A stretch of DNA of 64,000 nt from the NCBI RefSeq assembly GCF_001375495.1, contig NZ_LN831057.1, positions 248,001 to 312,000 of the forward strand, given 5' to 3'. Made by a program: the position numbers and the translations under genes. Below are positions 42,937 to 52,329 of the stretch, one piece after another. A model generated the notes under the pieces. It was not told the origin of the DNA, did no database searches, and saw nothing but the letters and a program-made list of their open reading frames with translations. How positions within the stretch are numbered: position 1 is the stretch's first letter; each line of letters starts with the position of its first letter. Origin of the DNA: Flaviflexus massiliensis (lineage in GTDB: Bacteria > Actinomycetota > Actinomycetes > Actinomycetales > Actinomycetaceae).

Positions 42937-44454
42937 ATGGATCCGGATTTTCCTACGTGGCTTCGTGCCGCGCATCTCATTAACTTTGTTCTGATCGGCA
43001 TTTTGCTACGAAGTGGTTGGGAAATGCTGGCATCACTGCCGCGCCTGTGGTGGCGAAACGACTGTGCACCCGGGACAGAGTGGCTCCGATTCACGCGGCG
43101 TAAGCTGCCCAAGGAGGAGGGTGTCTACACGTCGCTCATGGATGAGCGCAGCCTGAGCCCGCTTATTGCCCTTCCGGGCAAGAAAAACATCGGGTTAGGT
43201 CGGCACTGGCACGGTATCGGCACCACCCTGTGGCTCCTGAACGGCATTGTTTATGTGGTGCTTCTTTTCGCCACGGGACTGTGGCGTCGGATCATCCCAA
43301 CGTCATGGGATGTCTTCCCTGAGGCGTGGGATTCCTTCGTGGTGTACATAGGTTTTGCCAAGCCCTCGATCGAGCACTTCCAGCCCTACGATGCGCTCCA
43401 GATGCTTGCATATACGGCGGTTATTTTCATCATCGCCCCGTTGATGATCCTGACCGGACTGGCAATGTCGCCAGCGATCCGTTCCCGTTTCCCCTGGTAC
43501 GTCAAGCTGTTCGGTGGGCACCAGGGGGCTCGTTCCCTGCACTTCATTGGCATGGTGTCGATGACCCTGTTCATCATTGTTCACGTGACTCTTGTCTTCA
43601 CCGTGCATGCTGAGTACAACCTGCCGCGCATGGTCTTCGGCTCCGATAACCCCGAACGCTACGCACAGGCATTTACTATCGCCATCACAACCATCGTCGT
43701 TGTTGTTCTCTTCTGGGTCGCTCTGTCCTACTGGTCGCTCTCGGATCGTCCGCGTGCGCAACGCTTCCTCGTTGCGGCCACCGAACCTGTCCGCAGAATC
43801 GCCTTTGGTTGGATGAAGCCCCGCAATCGCACCCAGGGGGCATACACGGAGAAGGACATTTCCGAATTCCATTGGACCAACGGACTCCCGCCGACCGAGG
43901 ATGAGTCACCCGAGTGGCTGGAGATGAGAGACAACGAGTGGGATGGCTGGACGCTGCACGTGGGTGGCGACATGCTCGATGAGTCCCTGGAACTGACCAT
44001 GGACGACTTGAAGAAACTTCCCAAGCACGAATACATTGCCACCCACACGTGCATGCAGGGGTGGTCCGCAACATCGAAGTGGGCCGGAGCCCGCCTGGAA
44101 GACATCCTTGCGCTGCTCGGCCCCAAACCGGAGTCGGCCAGGTACGTCATGATCAGTTCGCACGGCCTCGCCCAAGAAATGATCGACCACCGACCACGCG
44201 AACCCTTCTATGCGGTCATAGATCTTGAGACCCTTGCCGAAGAGGATACGGTCCTAACCTATGAGCGGAACGGCAACCCGATCGAGGAGCACCTCGGTGC
44301 GCCAGCACGACTTCGTGTTGAGTCGAATCATGGTTATAAGATGGTGAAGTGGGTGAAGTCCGTCGAATGGATTGAGGACTACACCGTGTATGGCGATGGC
44401 CGTGGCGGTACCCGCGAAGACTCAGCATTGCAGGCGTTCAATGGCCGCATCTAA
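42937..44454 (+). CDS. Cytochrome b561-type membrane domain fused to a sulfite-oxidase-like molybdopterin domain
   Basis: 505 aa. N-terminal half: about five helices with His residues placed as haem ligands (AAHLINF near residue 11, HWHGIGTTLW near 90, SLHFIGMVSM and IVHVTLVFTVH near 200-225). C-terminal half from about 325: WTLHVGGDMLDESLELTMDDLKKLPKHEYIATHTCMQGWSATSKWAG, where the Cys of THTCMQGWS is the Mo ligand, then LIDHRPREPF...GAPARLRVESNHGYKMVKWVKSVEWIED. Fusion of electron-transfer membrane part and Moco domain suggests an oxidase/reductase coupled to the quinone pool. ATG 42937 with AGGAGG upstream. Confidence 0.85.
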   Translation: MDPDFPTWLRAAHLINFVLIGILLRSGWEMLASLPRLWWRNDCAPGTEWLRFTRRKLPKEEGVYTSLMDERSLSPLIALPGKKNIGLGRHWHGIGTTLWLLNGIVYVVLLFATGLWRRIIPTSWDVFPEAWDSFVVYIGFAKPSIEHFQPYDALQMLAYTAVIFIIAPLMILTGLAMSPAIRSRFPWYVKLFGGHQGARSLHFIGMVSMTLFIIVHVTLVFTVHAEYNLPRMVFGSDNPERYAQAFTIAITTIVVVVLFWVALSYWSLSDRPRAQRFLVAATEPVRRIAFGWMKPRNRTQGAYTEKDISEFHWTNGLPPTEDESPEWLEMRDNEWDGWTLHVGGDMLDESLELTMDDLKKLPKHEYIATHTCMQGWSATSKWAGARLEDILALLGPKPESARYVMISSHGLAQEMIDHRPREPFYAVIDLETLAEEDTVLTYERNGNPIEEHLGAPARLRVESNHGYKMVKWVKSVEWIEDYTVYGDGRGGTREDSALQAFNGRI

Positions 44455-44467
44455 CGAACAGGAACAC

Positions 44468-44704
44468 ATGATCTCGACGATCTACCGAATTGATGGCGTG
44501 AGCTCCGATGACGATGTCCTCAAGCTGCGACTCGCCGTCAGTTCCTACGACGAGCAGGTCGGAGGTGTCTCTTTCGAGAGGCATGACGATGGCTCGACAC
44601 TCATGATCATCAAGCACAAAGACGACGTCACCCTGAACGAAGAAAACATTCGTCGACTCGTCACCTCATCCGGTGAATTCACGCTGTACCGGAACGATTC
44701 ATAG
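44468..44704 (+). CDS. Small conserved-looking protein, 78 aa
   Basis: MISTIYRIDGVSSDDDVLKLRLAVSSYDEQVGGVSFERHDDGSTLMIIKH... has the beta-alpha-beta-beta pattern and length of a heavy-metal-associated (HMA/ferredoxin-like) domain but lacks the CxxC metal motif. AGGA lies 4-5 nt before ATG 44468, which is 13 bp after the Moco enzyme stop, so the two are likely co-transcribed. An in-frame ATG at 44441 inside the upstream gene is less likely. Could be a small partner of the oxidoreductase; unproven. Confidence 0.6.
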   Translation: MISTIYRIDGVSSDDDVLKLRLAVSSYDEQVGGVSFERHDDGSTLMIIKHKDDVTLNEENIRRLVTSSGEFTLYRNDS

Positions 44705-44710
44705 TTGCGA

Positions 44711-44755
44711 GAATAGGTTGGCCCAGATTCTATTCGGATCTGGGCCAACCTATTC
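44711..44755. terminator. Bidirectional terminator
   Basis: 18-bp perfect stem GAATAGGTTGGCCCAGAT (44711-44728) with its complement at 44738-44755, 9-nt loop, between convergent genes. Confidence 0.88.
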
Positions 44756-44766
44756 AGGACGGAGCC

Positions 44767-45906
44767 TCAATCTACGTCGGCAACTGCCTTTTCGATAATG
44801 TTGAGAGCTTCATCCAGAATTGCTGGGGTAGTGCCGAAAACGAGGCGAACGTAATTCTCGTAGCCCGGTCCGCAATCAGCTCCCGGAGTGAGTGCCACTC
44901 CGCGGTCACGGAGGTAGTCAGTGACCGAATCGACCCGATCAGCAATTCCGGAAACATCGATCCAGGAAATGTAGGTGCCTTCGGGAAGGATCGTGGACAG
45001 GCCCGGAATGGCATTGATGCGTTCCGTGACAGTCTTGCGGTTCTGGGACAGGATCGCCTTGACGTTATCCATCCACTCGGTCGAGTCACGATAGGCGGCG
45101 ATGGCGGACTCGACGCCGACCGTGGAGATCTGTCGCTCAATGAGACCGGCGGGAGCAGCAATTGTTGCCTGGAAGGGATGGCCGACAATCATCTGAGCAT
45201 TCTTCAATCCCGGAGTATTCCAGCCCTTCGATGTGGACGTGGCGGTAATCGTGTGGTCGGCAGCTCGGTCCGACAGGCTTGCGTATGGAATATGCTCCCC
45301 ATCGAACACGTGCGGGGCATGAATTTCATCGGAGAACACGACAGCATCGTTCTTAGCGACGATCTCGCACACCCGCTCGAGCTCGGCCCGCTCTAGTACC
45401 CGGCCAACAGGGTTCCAGGGATTGCAGAGAACAAATAACCCGCCGTCCTTCAATGCCTCATCGATCCCGTCGAAGTCGAGTTCCCAACGACCGTCCTTGA
45501 TGAGGGAAGGTACGGTCACGAGTTCGCGGCCCTCCTCGGCTGGGAGGTTGAGGAAGGGCATGTACGCAGGGGTGGGAATGACGACCGGCCCCTCGGTTAC
45601 GAGGTGTCGCAAAACATCCCTCATAGTCGACAACACGTCGGGGTAGAGGTAGACGGTTCCCGGGTCAATTTCCCAGCCGTAATCCCTCTCCATGAGCTCC
45701 GCGGTCGCCTCACGCAGATCCCCTGCCATGTTCGCCGGCAGATACCCTAGTGCGCCGTTTGCGGCGCGCTCACGAAGCTTCTCCGATACGACCGGCGGCA
45801 CGCCGAAATCCATTTCGGCAATGAACATGCCGATCGTTCCAGGGAAAGAGGTCCACTTGACGGAACCGGTGGCGCGAAGAGTTTCGGGTGTGATGTTGTC
45901 GAACAT
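44767..45906 (-). CDS. patB: PatB/MalY-family PLP aminotransferase (cystathionine beta-lyase type)
   Basis: 379 aa. Fold-type I enzyme cleaving C-S bonds of cystathionine/cysteine conjugates. Motifs: WIAEMDF-like MFIAEMDFGVPPVV near residue 28, LCNPWNPVGRVLERAEL (about 160-176), DEIHAPHVFDG, and PLP lysine in TATSTSKGWNTPGLKNAQMIVG (about 225-246). ATG 45906 follows TAGAGT by 6 nt, leaderless. Divergent from gltX with 59 bp between starts. Confidence 0.9.
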   Translation of the reverse strand: MFDNITPETLRATGSVKWTSFPGTIGMFIAEMDFGVPPVVSEKLRERAANGALGYLPANMAGDLREATAELMERDYGWEIDPGTVYLYPDVLSTMRDVLRHLVTEGPVVIPTPAYMPFLNLPAEEGRELVTVPSLIKDGRWELDFDGIDEALKDGGLFVLCNPWNPVGRVLERAELERVCEIVAKNDAVVFSDEIHAPHVFDGEHIPYASLSDRAADHTITATSTSKGWNTPGLKNAQMIVGHPFQATIAAPAGLIERQISTVGVESAIAAYRDSTEWMDNVKAILSQNRKTVTERINAIPGLSTILPEGTYISWIDVSGIADRVDSVTDYLRDRGVALTPGADCGPGYENYVRLVFGTTPAILDEALNIIEKAVADVD

Positions 45907-45965
45907 GAGACCACTCTAGTAGCCGTGACGATTCGTTGCGCCAGCGAGGGCGGTAGTCTTGAGTC

Positions 45966-47450
45966 ATGACTGAAGTTCGCGTTCGTTTTTGCCCATCACC
46001 CACCGGCACACCACACGTCGGTCTCATCCGCACAGCCCTCTTCAACTGGGCCTACGCCCGCCACACGGGCGGCACCTTCGTGTTCCGTATCGAAGACACC
46101 GATGCGAAGCGCGACTCCGAAGAGTCCTACCAGCAGCTGCTCGATGCCATGAAGTGGCTCGGCATGGACTGGGATGAAGGGGTGGAGGTGGGCGGACCCC
46201 ACGGTCCCTACCGACAGTCGGAGCGCATGGACATCTACGCCGATGTCGCCAGGAAACTCCTCGACGGTGGATACGCGTACGAATCGTTCTCGACCCCGGA
46301 AGAAGTTGAAGAACGCCACCGGGCTGCTGGACGCGACCCCAAGCTGGGATATGACGGCTACGACCGCGACCTGACCGAAGAGCAGAAGGCAGCATACCGT
46401 GCCGAAGGTCGCGAAGCTGTTCTGCGCATTCGCATGCCCGACACAGACGTGACGTTCACAGATGCGGTCCGCGGGGACATCACGTTCGCTCCGGGCTCGA
46501 TCCCCGACTACGTCATCGTGCGCGGCAATGGACAGCCCCTCTACACGCTCACCAACCCGGTTGATGATGCTCTCATGAACATCACCCACGTACTCCGCGG
46601 TGAAGACCTCCTGTCCTCCACGCCCCGCCAGATCGTTCTCTACCGGGCCCTCGTGGAACTTGGTATCGCGCAGCAGATCCCGACCTTTGGTCACCTGCCG
46701 TATGTCATGGGGGAGGGGAACAAGAAGCTCTCGAAGCGCGATCCCCAATCCAACCTCTTCCTCCACCGCGAGAAGGGTATGATTCCCGAAGGTCTCGTCA
46801 ACTACCTGGCACTGCTGGGATGGGCGATCGCACCGGACAACGACATCTTCACCGTTGACGAGCTCGTCGAAGCATTCGATGTTCATGACGTTAACCCGAA
46901 CCCGGCTCGCTTCGATGAGAAGAAGGCCATCGCCATCAACGCCGAGCACATCCGCCGACTCGAAACCGATGATCTCGCCCGCCGCATCATCCCCTTCCTC
47001 GATGCTGTTGGTGCAGGCTCCTACGAAGAGCTCAATGTCGAAGAGAAGCGAATCGTGGACGCAGCTACACCGCTTGCCCAGACCCGCATCCAAACCCTCT
47101 CTGAAGCGGGTACGATGATGGGCTTCCTCTTCAGATCCGCAGATGAGATCGAATACGACGAAAAGGCACTCGGCAAGCTCCGCGAAGAATCTGGCGCCGT
47201 TCTCGCCGCCGCCATCGAACACCTCGGCAAGCTTGAGGAGTTCACCGCCGTCACGATCAAGGACACCCTGTCAACGGTCGTCATCGAGGGAATGGGAATC
47301 AAACCACGACTTGCATTCGCGCCCCTCTTCGTTGCCATCACCGGTACCAACGTGTCCCTGCCCGTCTTCGACTCCATGGAGATCCTTGGCAAGGAAGAAT
47401 CGATTACTCGTCTACAGAAGCTGGCTGATCACCTTTCGGCTGCTGAATAA
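45966..47450 (+). CDS. gltX: Glutamate--tRNA ligase
   Basis: 494 aa. Class I synthetase: [25 protein letters not shown] holds the HIGH-type motif (HVGL) and [12 protein letters not shown] the KMSKS-type motif (about residues 255-266). [18 protein letters not shown] is typical of GluRS. ATG 45966 follows TAGTCT (45954-45959) by 6 nt, leaderless. Ends at a strong terminator. Two tRNA-Glu genes lie 2.4 kb downstream. Confidence 0.95.
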   Translation: MTEVRVRFCPSPTGTPHVGLIRTALFNWAYARHTGGTFVFRIEDTDAKRDSEESYQQLLDAMKWLGMDWDEGVEVGGPHGPYRQSERMDIYADVARKLLDGGYAYESFSTPEEVEERHRAAGRDPKLGYDGYDRDLTEEQKAAYRAEGREAVLRIRMPDTDVTFTDAVRGDITFAPGSIPDYVIVRGNGQPLYTLTNPVDDALMNITHVLRGEDLLSSTPRQIVLYRALVELGIAQQIPTFGHLPYVMGEGNKKLSKRDPQSNLFLHREKGMIPEGLVNYLALLGWAIAPDNDIFTVDELVEAFDVHDVNPNPARFDEKKAIAINAEHIRRLETDDLARRIIPFLDAVGAGSYEELNVEEKRIVDAATPLAQTRIQTLSEAGTMMGFLFRSADEIEYDEKALGKLREESGAVLAAAIEHLGKLEEFTAVTIKDTLSTVVIEGMGIKPRLAFAPLFVAITGTNVSLPVFDSMEILGKEESITRLQKLADHLSAAE

Positions 47451-47468
47451 TTCACGGTAGGACTAAGT

Positions 47469-47504
47469 AGTGTGCTCGGACTGGTTTTCCAGTCCGAGCA
47501 CACT
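47469..47504 (+). terminator. Terminator of gltX
   Basis: 16-bp perfect stem AGTGTGCTCGGACTGG (47469-47484)/complement 47489-47504 with a TTTT loop. Confidence 0.85.
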
Positions 47505-47670
47505 CATGTCTAGACGTCTGTATGCCAACAAAGATTCAAATGGTCCAGAGGCGTTTATTGTGTCACTGTGCGCGAGTTCACCGGTAGGCCGCAGCTGGAA
47601 TTTGGGAACTCATTTATGCTGATTTGAGAATCAAACTGGGTTAATTTCTCGTCCTCCCGATAGTAAAGCC

Positions 47671-47693
47671 GCCACGCCATGCGTGGCCTTTCT
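47671..47693 (+). terminator. Small GC hairpin with T-run upstream of the nuclease gene
   Basis: GCCACGC (47671-47677)/GCGTGGC (47681-47687) followed by CTTTCTT. It lies 38 nt before the chosen start; it may end leftover transcription or attenuate the gene. Confidence 0.5.
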
Positions 47694-47731
47694 TATGTCG
47701 AGTGGGCGGATTTGAGCAGAGAGCGGGATGC

Positions 47732-49528
47732 GTGAAATCTCAGCGAACTTCTGCCTCCGGGCAGTCGAAGGAAGGACTGTCTGAACAGGCGGTTAGCTTT
47801 CTTCGAGACGAACATTTCCACTATCGCCTGTTGAGTGGCGTCGATGAGGAGACAGGCCTTCGAATTTTCGTTGGGAAGACAGGTCGCGCAGTGCTTGTCA
47901 CTACTCCCGAAGAATTACCGAAGGCAACATCGTGGGCAAAGCAAAAATCTTCGCGGGTCAAGCCCGTATGGCTTCTCATGACCTACAAGCCAACTGAGGA
48001 CGAGGAATCTAGACTCAGGTTGCGTTTTAATGCCATCGCACTCCTCGGGGATGATGGATTTGCGATGCGCGGAACCTTGAACCAGGGACTGCTTCGTAAC
48101 GGTCTCACCCCTGGGTTTTCTGCATTAGGAATGCTGGTGCTGATGCCAACCTTGGTATTCCTGAGCTTTGGGATTGTGTTCCTTGCAAAAGGTTTGGCGA
48201 GTAGCGATCAATTCTTTGTAGACTTTGTGCTTCTGCTGCTTTTCGCACTTGTCACGTGGAAATTTACCAAACTAACTGTGAATTTGGGATACCGCATTGC
48301 CCGTCTGACATACAGGGCTCAGAGAAGTAAGAGTTCTGACGGCGGCGATAATGTCAATCTGGTAAGAAAGGCAACTCGGATAAATACGCTGACTGCGGCT
48401 GCAACGACACTTTTTCTATTCTTCGGCGTTACAGGAGGGGTGGCAAGTGAAGCTGACAGTAGTCGCGGAACCATTACAGTTGTTCGAGTTGTTGATGGCG
48501 ACACTATCGTAGTTGAACAAGGCGGAAATGAGTTCACCGTTCGGCTCTTGAACATTGATACGCCCGAAACTGTTGATCCCGATGAAGACGTTCAGTGTAT
48601 GGGGCCCGAAGCAACCGAGTTCCTCACCGAACGATTGCCGGTGGGCACGCAAGTTACGCTCGACTATGACAAGGAACGCCAGGATCAATACGGTCGCGAC
48701 CTGGCGGGTATCTTTGAATCCGGTTCACTCATCAATGAGGAAATTGCGTCGCATGGCTACGGGTTTGCGGTCAGCTATGGCGAGAACGTGAAGTTCTATC
48801 CGAGAGTTCTTGCGGCTCAACAGCGAGCGCAGGAAGACCAGGTCGGACTCTTTGACCCAGCTATTGAATGCTCTTATCCAGCGCAGGTTCAAGAACTTCA
48901 GGCCCAGGTTGAAGAGGCCACATCCGCAAACCTGGAGGAGGCCGAAACTGATGAGCTCGATGAGGCAAGTTCTAACATCGCCGAACTACTTCTGCTCATC
49001 GATGCTCTCGAGGACCGCATCACCAAGCACCCCACGTGGTCCGAGAGTGATGGCCCCGCTGATGAACTCTTGTCCGAGCTCATACTCATGAAGACGATGC
49101 TAAGTGATCGGGATGAAGAGATTTCCGAGGAAGTCGAAGTTCGGGAACGAGAGGCAGAGGAAGAACGGCAGCGCGAAGAAGATGAGCGGAAACGTGCTGA
49201 GGAGGAAGATCGCGAACGCGAAGAGCGTGAGAGGGCTGAGAGAGAAGCCTCCCAGCAGGGAGAAGGAAATGCGGCAACCAATACTTCTGCGCCGACAAAT
49301 AGTCAGGGAACGAGACAGCAGCCCGCCCCGGCCACTCAACCTGCTCCCGCAACGCAACCCGCACCGGCGCCACAACCTGCTCCGGCTCCGCAACCGGTGC
49401 CGGCTCCCAGTGTTGACAAGTACACGGGCTGTCGAGCCTACGGTGGCAACTACATTCCGAATGCGATCGATAGGCAGGGCAGACCCTATACGAGGATCGA
49501 TTGCACAACGAAGGTACCGTTGCCATAG
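47732..49528 (+). CDS. Membrane-anchored thermonuclease (SNase) with coiled coil, Pro-rich linker and C-terminal Cys module
   Basis: About 598 aa. Order: N-terminal soluble domain (about 1-125), two TM helices (about 130-180), a third hydrophobic helix (about 218-238, TAAATTLFLFFGVTGGVAS), then an SNase domain (about 245-375): VVRVVDGDTIVV, VRLLNIDTPET, LDYDKERQDQYGRDLAGIF and GENVKFYPRVLAAQQRAQ with the catalytic Asp/Arg/Glu set. Next a Glu/Arg-rich coiled coil (about 385-525), PAPATQPAPA-type repeats, and a terminal YTGCRAYGGNYIPNAIDRQGRPYTRIDC module. Likely an envelope-exposed DNase/RNase. GTG 47732 is chosen; GTG 47702 is an alternative. Confidence 0.75.
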   Translation: MKSQRTSASGQSKEGLSEQAVSFLRDEHFHYRLLSGVDEETGLRIFVGKTGRAVLVTTPEELPKATSWAKQKSSRVKPVWLLMTYKPTEDEESRLRLRFNAIALLGDDGFAMRGTLNQGLLRNGLTPGFSALGMLVLMPTLVFLSFGIVFLAKGLASSDQFFVDFVLLLLFALVTWKFTKLTVNLGYRIARLTYRAQRSKSSDGGDNVNLVRKATRINTLTAAATTLFLFFGVTGGVASEADSSRGTITVVRVVDGDTIVVEQGGNEFTVRLLNIDTPETVDPDEDVQCMGPEATEFLTERLPVGTQVTLDYDKERQDQYGRDLAGIFESGSLINEEIASHGYGFAVSYGENVKFYPRVLAAQQRAQEDQVGLFDPAIECSYPAQVQELQAQVEEATSANLEEAETDELDEASSNIAELLLLIDALEDRITKHPTWSESDGPADELLSELILMKTMLSDRDEEISEEVEVREREAEEERQREEDERKRAEEEDREREERERAEREASQQGEGNAATNTSAPTNSQGTRQQPAPATQPAPATQPAPAPQPAPAPQPVPAPSVDKYTGCRAYGGNYIPNAIDRQGRPYTRIDCTTKVPLP

Positions 49529-49637
49529 TGCGGTTCGACGGTGTTCGCAGAGTGTTTGTGAGGTGAAGTGCGGTCTTTGGTCGGGGATGGTACGGGTCTG
49601 AAACCCCTGTCAGTGACCACCTTCACCCCCAACAATT

Positions 49638-49666
49638 TTGCGAACAAAATGGCAAGCCGGTAGAGT
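49638..49666 (+). promoter_or_regulatory. tRNA operon promoter
   Basis: -35 TTGCGA (49638-49643), 17-bp spacer, -10 TAGAGT (49661-49666), about 30 nt upstream of tRNA-Gln. A rare case in this window where both boxes are clear. Confidence 0.7.
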
Positions 49667-49704
49667 CTAGTTCTGCGCGCAACCACGGTTGAATGCAAAC
49701 CCTT

Positions 49705-49776
49705 GGGGTATGGTGTAATTGGCAGCACGAGTGATTCTGGTTCATTTAGTCTAGGTTCGAGTCCTGGTACCCCAGC
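49705..49776 (+). tRNA. tRNA-Gln (anticodon CUG)
   Basis: 72 nt. Acceptor TGGGGTA (49705-49711)/TACCCCA (49769-49775), anticodon stem AGTGA/TCATT with loop TTCTGGT, anticodon CTG at 49738-49740. CCA not encoded. Confidence 0.93.
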
Positions 49777-49813
49777 AAGTTTCTTCCAGTTGTAAGACTG
49801 ATAAGAGACTGAG

Positions 49814-49886
49814 GCCCCGTTCGTCTAGCGGCCTAGGACGTCGCCCTCTCACGGCGGTAACACCGGTTCAAATCCGGTACGGGGTA
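49814..49886 (+). tRNA. tRNA-Glu (anticodon CUC), copy 1
   Basis: 73 nt. Acceptor GCCCCGT/ACGGGGT (G-U first pair), loop CTCTCAC giving anticodon CTC at 49848-49850, T-arm ACCGGTTCAAATCCGGT. CCA not encoded. Confidence 0.95.
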
Positions 49887-49932
49887 CAGGTAGTGTCAAC
49901 TACCGAGCGATAATTTCATACATTGTCGTGGA

Positions 49933-50005
49933 GCCCCGTTCGTCTAGCGGCCCAGGACGTCGCCCTCTCACGGCGGTAACACCGGTTCAAATCCGGTACG
50001 GGGTA
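49933..50005 (+). tRNA. tRNA-Glu (anticodon CUC), copy 2
   Basis: Identical to copy 1 except C49953 for T49834 in the D-loop. Here CCA follows directly in the DNA (50006-50008). Followed by a terminator. Confidence 0.95.
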
Positions 50006-50012
50006 CCAAGGA

Positions 50013-50038
50013 AAGTCCAAGCATTGCTTGGACTTTTT
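50013..50038 (+). terminator. Terminator of the tRNA cluster
   Basis: 11-bp stem AAGTCCAAGCA (50013-50023)/TGCTTGGACTT (50025-50035) followed by TTT. No gene was seen from here to 50302, a visibly A+T-richer stretch. Confidence 0.85.
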
Positions 50039-50302
50039 GTTTACCATTTTCTTCGATCTAAACGCCCATTCGAGGATCTCCAACTTTTGCGATGGCGTTA
50101 TGCAAAGACATAGTCCAGTTTTTAGCTCACACAATGGATGGAACAAGCCCCTAAGGGGCGTACTTTTCAGTATTTTTGAATTACGGGATTGCTGTTGCCG
50201 GAAAATTGTGGAATTCGCAATGCTTTGTCCAACCGCCATGAGAGAATCCGGTTAGTTGCAAAACGAGTTTTTCGTATCCCTTTTAGAGCATAGGAATCGT
50301 AA

Positions 50303-51178
50303 ATGAGCGATACTCAGGAATTTGAGTATGGTCCCGCGTCGCTACCAGCGGATAACGAAGTGCAAGTTCAAAATGAGCCTCAAGTACCTTCCGCACCCTG
50401 GTTCAAGAATAAGCGGTATCTTTTCCCCACGATTCTGATGAGCCTTGTTTTAGTCGGGGGAGTGAGTTTTGCTATTGCAGATAGTGGTAACGATGAAGCA
50501 AGAACAGCTTTTTCGTTTGAAATTGAGTTACCGGAATCGAAGGATCCCATAACCGAGTCCACGGAATCTGAATCCGTGGAGACCAAGACTCACGACCCTG
50601 AAGCTAAGGAAGTCGAATCTCCAGAGCCAGAGATTGCGAATACCACAGAGGCAGTAGTCGATTCCGTCCCTGCCCAGGAAACGAGTAGGGAGCCTGTGCC
50701 TAGTGAGAAAGCTCCAACAACGATATCAGTGGATGATTCTGCACTTCGAGAGGAGGCATTGCTCTACGCTAGATCCATGTTGGGCCAGCGGGCCCACTCG
50801 CGTGGTGGGATAATTGGCGTCCTGGAACTCTCTGGGTATTCAAGAGAAGTTGCAACCTGGGCTGCCGATCAAACTGGTGCCGATTGGTACCATCAGGCAT
50901 CTCTCGCGGCCTGGGAACATTTGGGAGTTATTGCAATCTCTCGTTCTGCTCTCATTATGGAGCTTGAGACATATGGATTCTCCCCGAGTGAGGCTGTTTA
51001 CGGTGTCGATAGCATGGGGCTTGACTGGTATCAAGAAGCATCTGTGGCCGCAAGTGATTACGCCTCAATCTACGGGTTTGACCCGGATGCGATGTATAAC
51101 TGGTTGATTTATGAGCGATTCACAGCATCAGAGGCCAGTGAAGCCGTTACGTCGGTCGGATTATCGATGCAGGAGTAG
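50303..51178 (+). CDS. Ltp-repeat membrane protein 1 (superinfection-exclusion-like)
   Basis: 291 aa. Cytoplasmic N-tail, one TM (about residues 40-60), an acidic Glu/Thr/Pro stalk (65-140), then Ltp-type helical repeats: EALLYARSMLGQRAHSRGGIIGVLELSGYSREVATWAADQTGADWYHQA, SRSALIMELETYGFSPSEAVYGVDSMGLDWYQEA, and a shorter third. This GxxxxLxxxGFSxxxAxYAVDxxxxDW pattern is that of host-surface lipoproteins such as phage TP-J34 Ltp, which block phage DNA injection. Here a TM anchor replaces the lipobox. AGGA 6 nt before ATG 50303. Confidence 0.8.
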   Translation: MSDTQEFEYGPASLPADNEVQVQNEPQVPSAPWFKNKRYLFPTILMSLVLVGGVSFAIADSGNDEARTAFSFEIELPESKDPITESTESESVETKTHDPEAKEVESPEPEIANTTEAVVDSVPAQETSREPVPSEKAPTTISVDDSALREEALLYARSMLGQRAHSRGGIIGVLELSGYSREVATWAADQTGADWYHQASLAAWEHLGVIAISRSALIMELETYGFSPSEAVYGVDSMGLDWYQEASVAASDYASIYGFDPDAMYNWLIYERFTASEASEAVTSVGLSMQE

Positions 51179-51306
51179 CTCTTGCAATTCTGTCAAGGTG
51201 ACCCTTACTTAAGTATTTAAGACAGTCTGTAATCCACCAACCCATGCTGAGCATTTGTATTTACAGATCTTGGCATCGCAGTTAAGAGTAGAAAAGGTAC
51301 GTAAAT

Positions 51307-52260
51307 ATGAGTGCTTGGCGCGGACTGGGACGAAGGTCAACAGCACAAGAATCTGATAGCGAATCGGCTCGCAGCGATGTGGTTAGCAATGAAGTGAGAC
51401 ATTGGTGGGGCAACAAGTGGTTTCTTTCGTTGTGCAGCTTTCTAGGACTTGCGATTGCAGTAGTTTTGGGCGTGCAGTTTGCAGATCGAACACCTGTGAA
51501 AGAATCTCGCGAAGTGATCGTTATCGATCTATCCACGGTTGACCCTGAAGCTCGGACAACAGAACCGCCTTCGTCCTCTATCGACAAGGACGATCCTGAC
51601 AGTGCGGCTGATCCACGGACAGAGTCCACTGAGACACTTGAGATTTCTGCTGAGCCAGAATCAGGAACTAACCAAGGTACGACAGTACCTTCAAATCAAT
51701 CTGAGATCTGGCTGAGTGAATGGTTTATTTTTCCAGGTTTTTCAGTCGTCGGTGGTGATGGTGATTACGACGATGATGAATTTGAAGATGAATCAGTGAC
51801 CGAGCCCGAAGAACAGACGGTTCAAGAGAATCCGTATAGTCGAGAAAATGCATTGCGAACAGCGGAGAGTTTTCTCTACTACGCTTATTATTCTCGAAGT
51901 GGACTCATTACGGAGCTAGCGTACGAAGGGTTCTCACGAGACGACGCGACTTGGGCGGTCGATCAAACTGGAACGGATTGGTACGAGCAAGCGCTTGGAG
52001 CCGCGATTGATTACATCCATGATGCTCCCTATTCTCGCTCGGGCCTCATAAGTGTGCTGGAATATGACGGATTCGCAGCAAACGAAGCCGCATACGGTGC
52101 CGATAATTTTGCAGTCGACTGGTATGTGCAGGCGGAGCGATACGTCAGAACCTACTTGAATGATCCAGAATACTCTCGAAGCACTGTCTACGATCTTCTC
52201 ATTTATGATGGATTTACCGATGCTGAAGCTCTACATGGAATGAACTCCATGGGCTATTGA
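51307..52260 (+). CDS. Ltp-repeat membrane protein 2
   Basis: 317 aa, same architecture as the preceding gene: basic N-tail, TM at about residues 38-60, acidic Ser/Thr/Glu-rich stalk with an Asp/Glu run (DGDYDDDEFEDE), then three Ltp repeats, each with a YSRSxLxxxLxYxGF core and two with VDWY/TDWY. The repeats are closer to consensus than those of protein 1. AAAAGGT about 8 nt before ATG 51307. The 128-bp gap to the upstream gene has no terminator, so a two-gene unit is possible. Base composition is A+T-richer than the core genes. Confidence 0.82.
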   Translation: MSAWRGLGRRSTAQESDSESARSDVVSNEVRHWWGNKWFLSLCSFLGLAIAVVLGVQFADRTPVKESREVIVIDLSTVDPEARTTEPPSSSIDKDDPDSAADPRTESTETLEISAEPESGTNQGTTVPSNQSEIWLSEWFIFPGFSVVGGDGDYDDDEFEDESVTEPEEQTVQENPYSRENALRTAESFLYYAYYSRSGLITELAYEGFSRDDATWAVDQTGTDWYEQALGAAIDYIHDAPYSRSGLISVLEYDGFAANEAAYGADNFAVDWYVQAERYVRTYLNDPEYSRSTVYDLLIYDGFTDAEALHGMNSMGY

Positions 52261-52287
52261 AATCCTCTCACTCCGATGAATCCTATC

Positions 52288-52329
52288 GCTGTGCGAATTC
52301 GGCACGTGGCAGGGTCGAATTCGCACAGC
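52288..52329. terminator. Bidirectional terminator between Ltp2 and the AAA+ gene
   Basis: 14-bp perfect stem GCTGTGCGAATTCG (52288-52301)/CGAATTCGCACAGC (52316-52329), 14-nt loop. A second 8-bp hairpin CGGCAAGG/CCTTGCCG follows at 52333-52358. Confidence 0.75.

Noticed and set aside
45996-47222. 408-codon open frame on the minus strand
   Set aside because: It is the antisense shadow of gltX, which has all catalytic motifs; high GC produces such frames.
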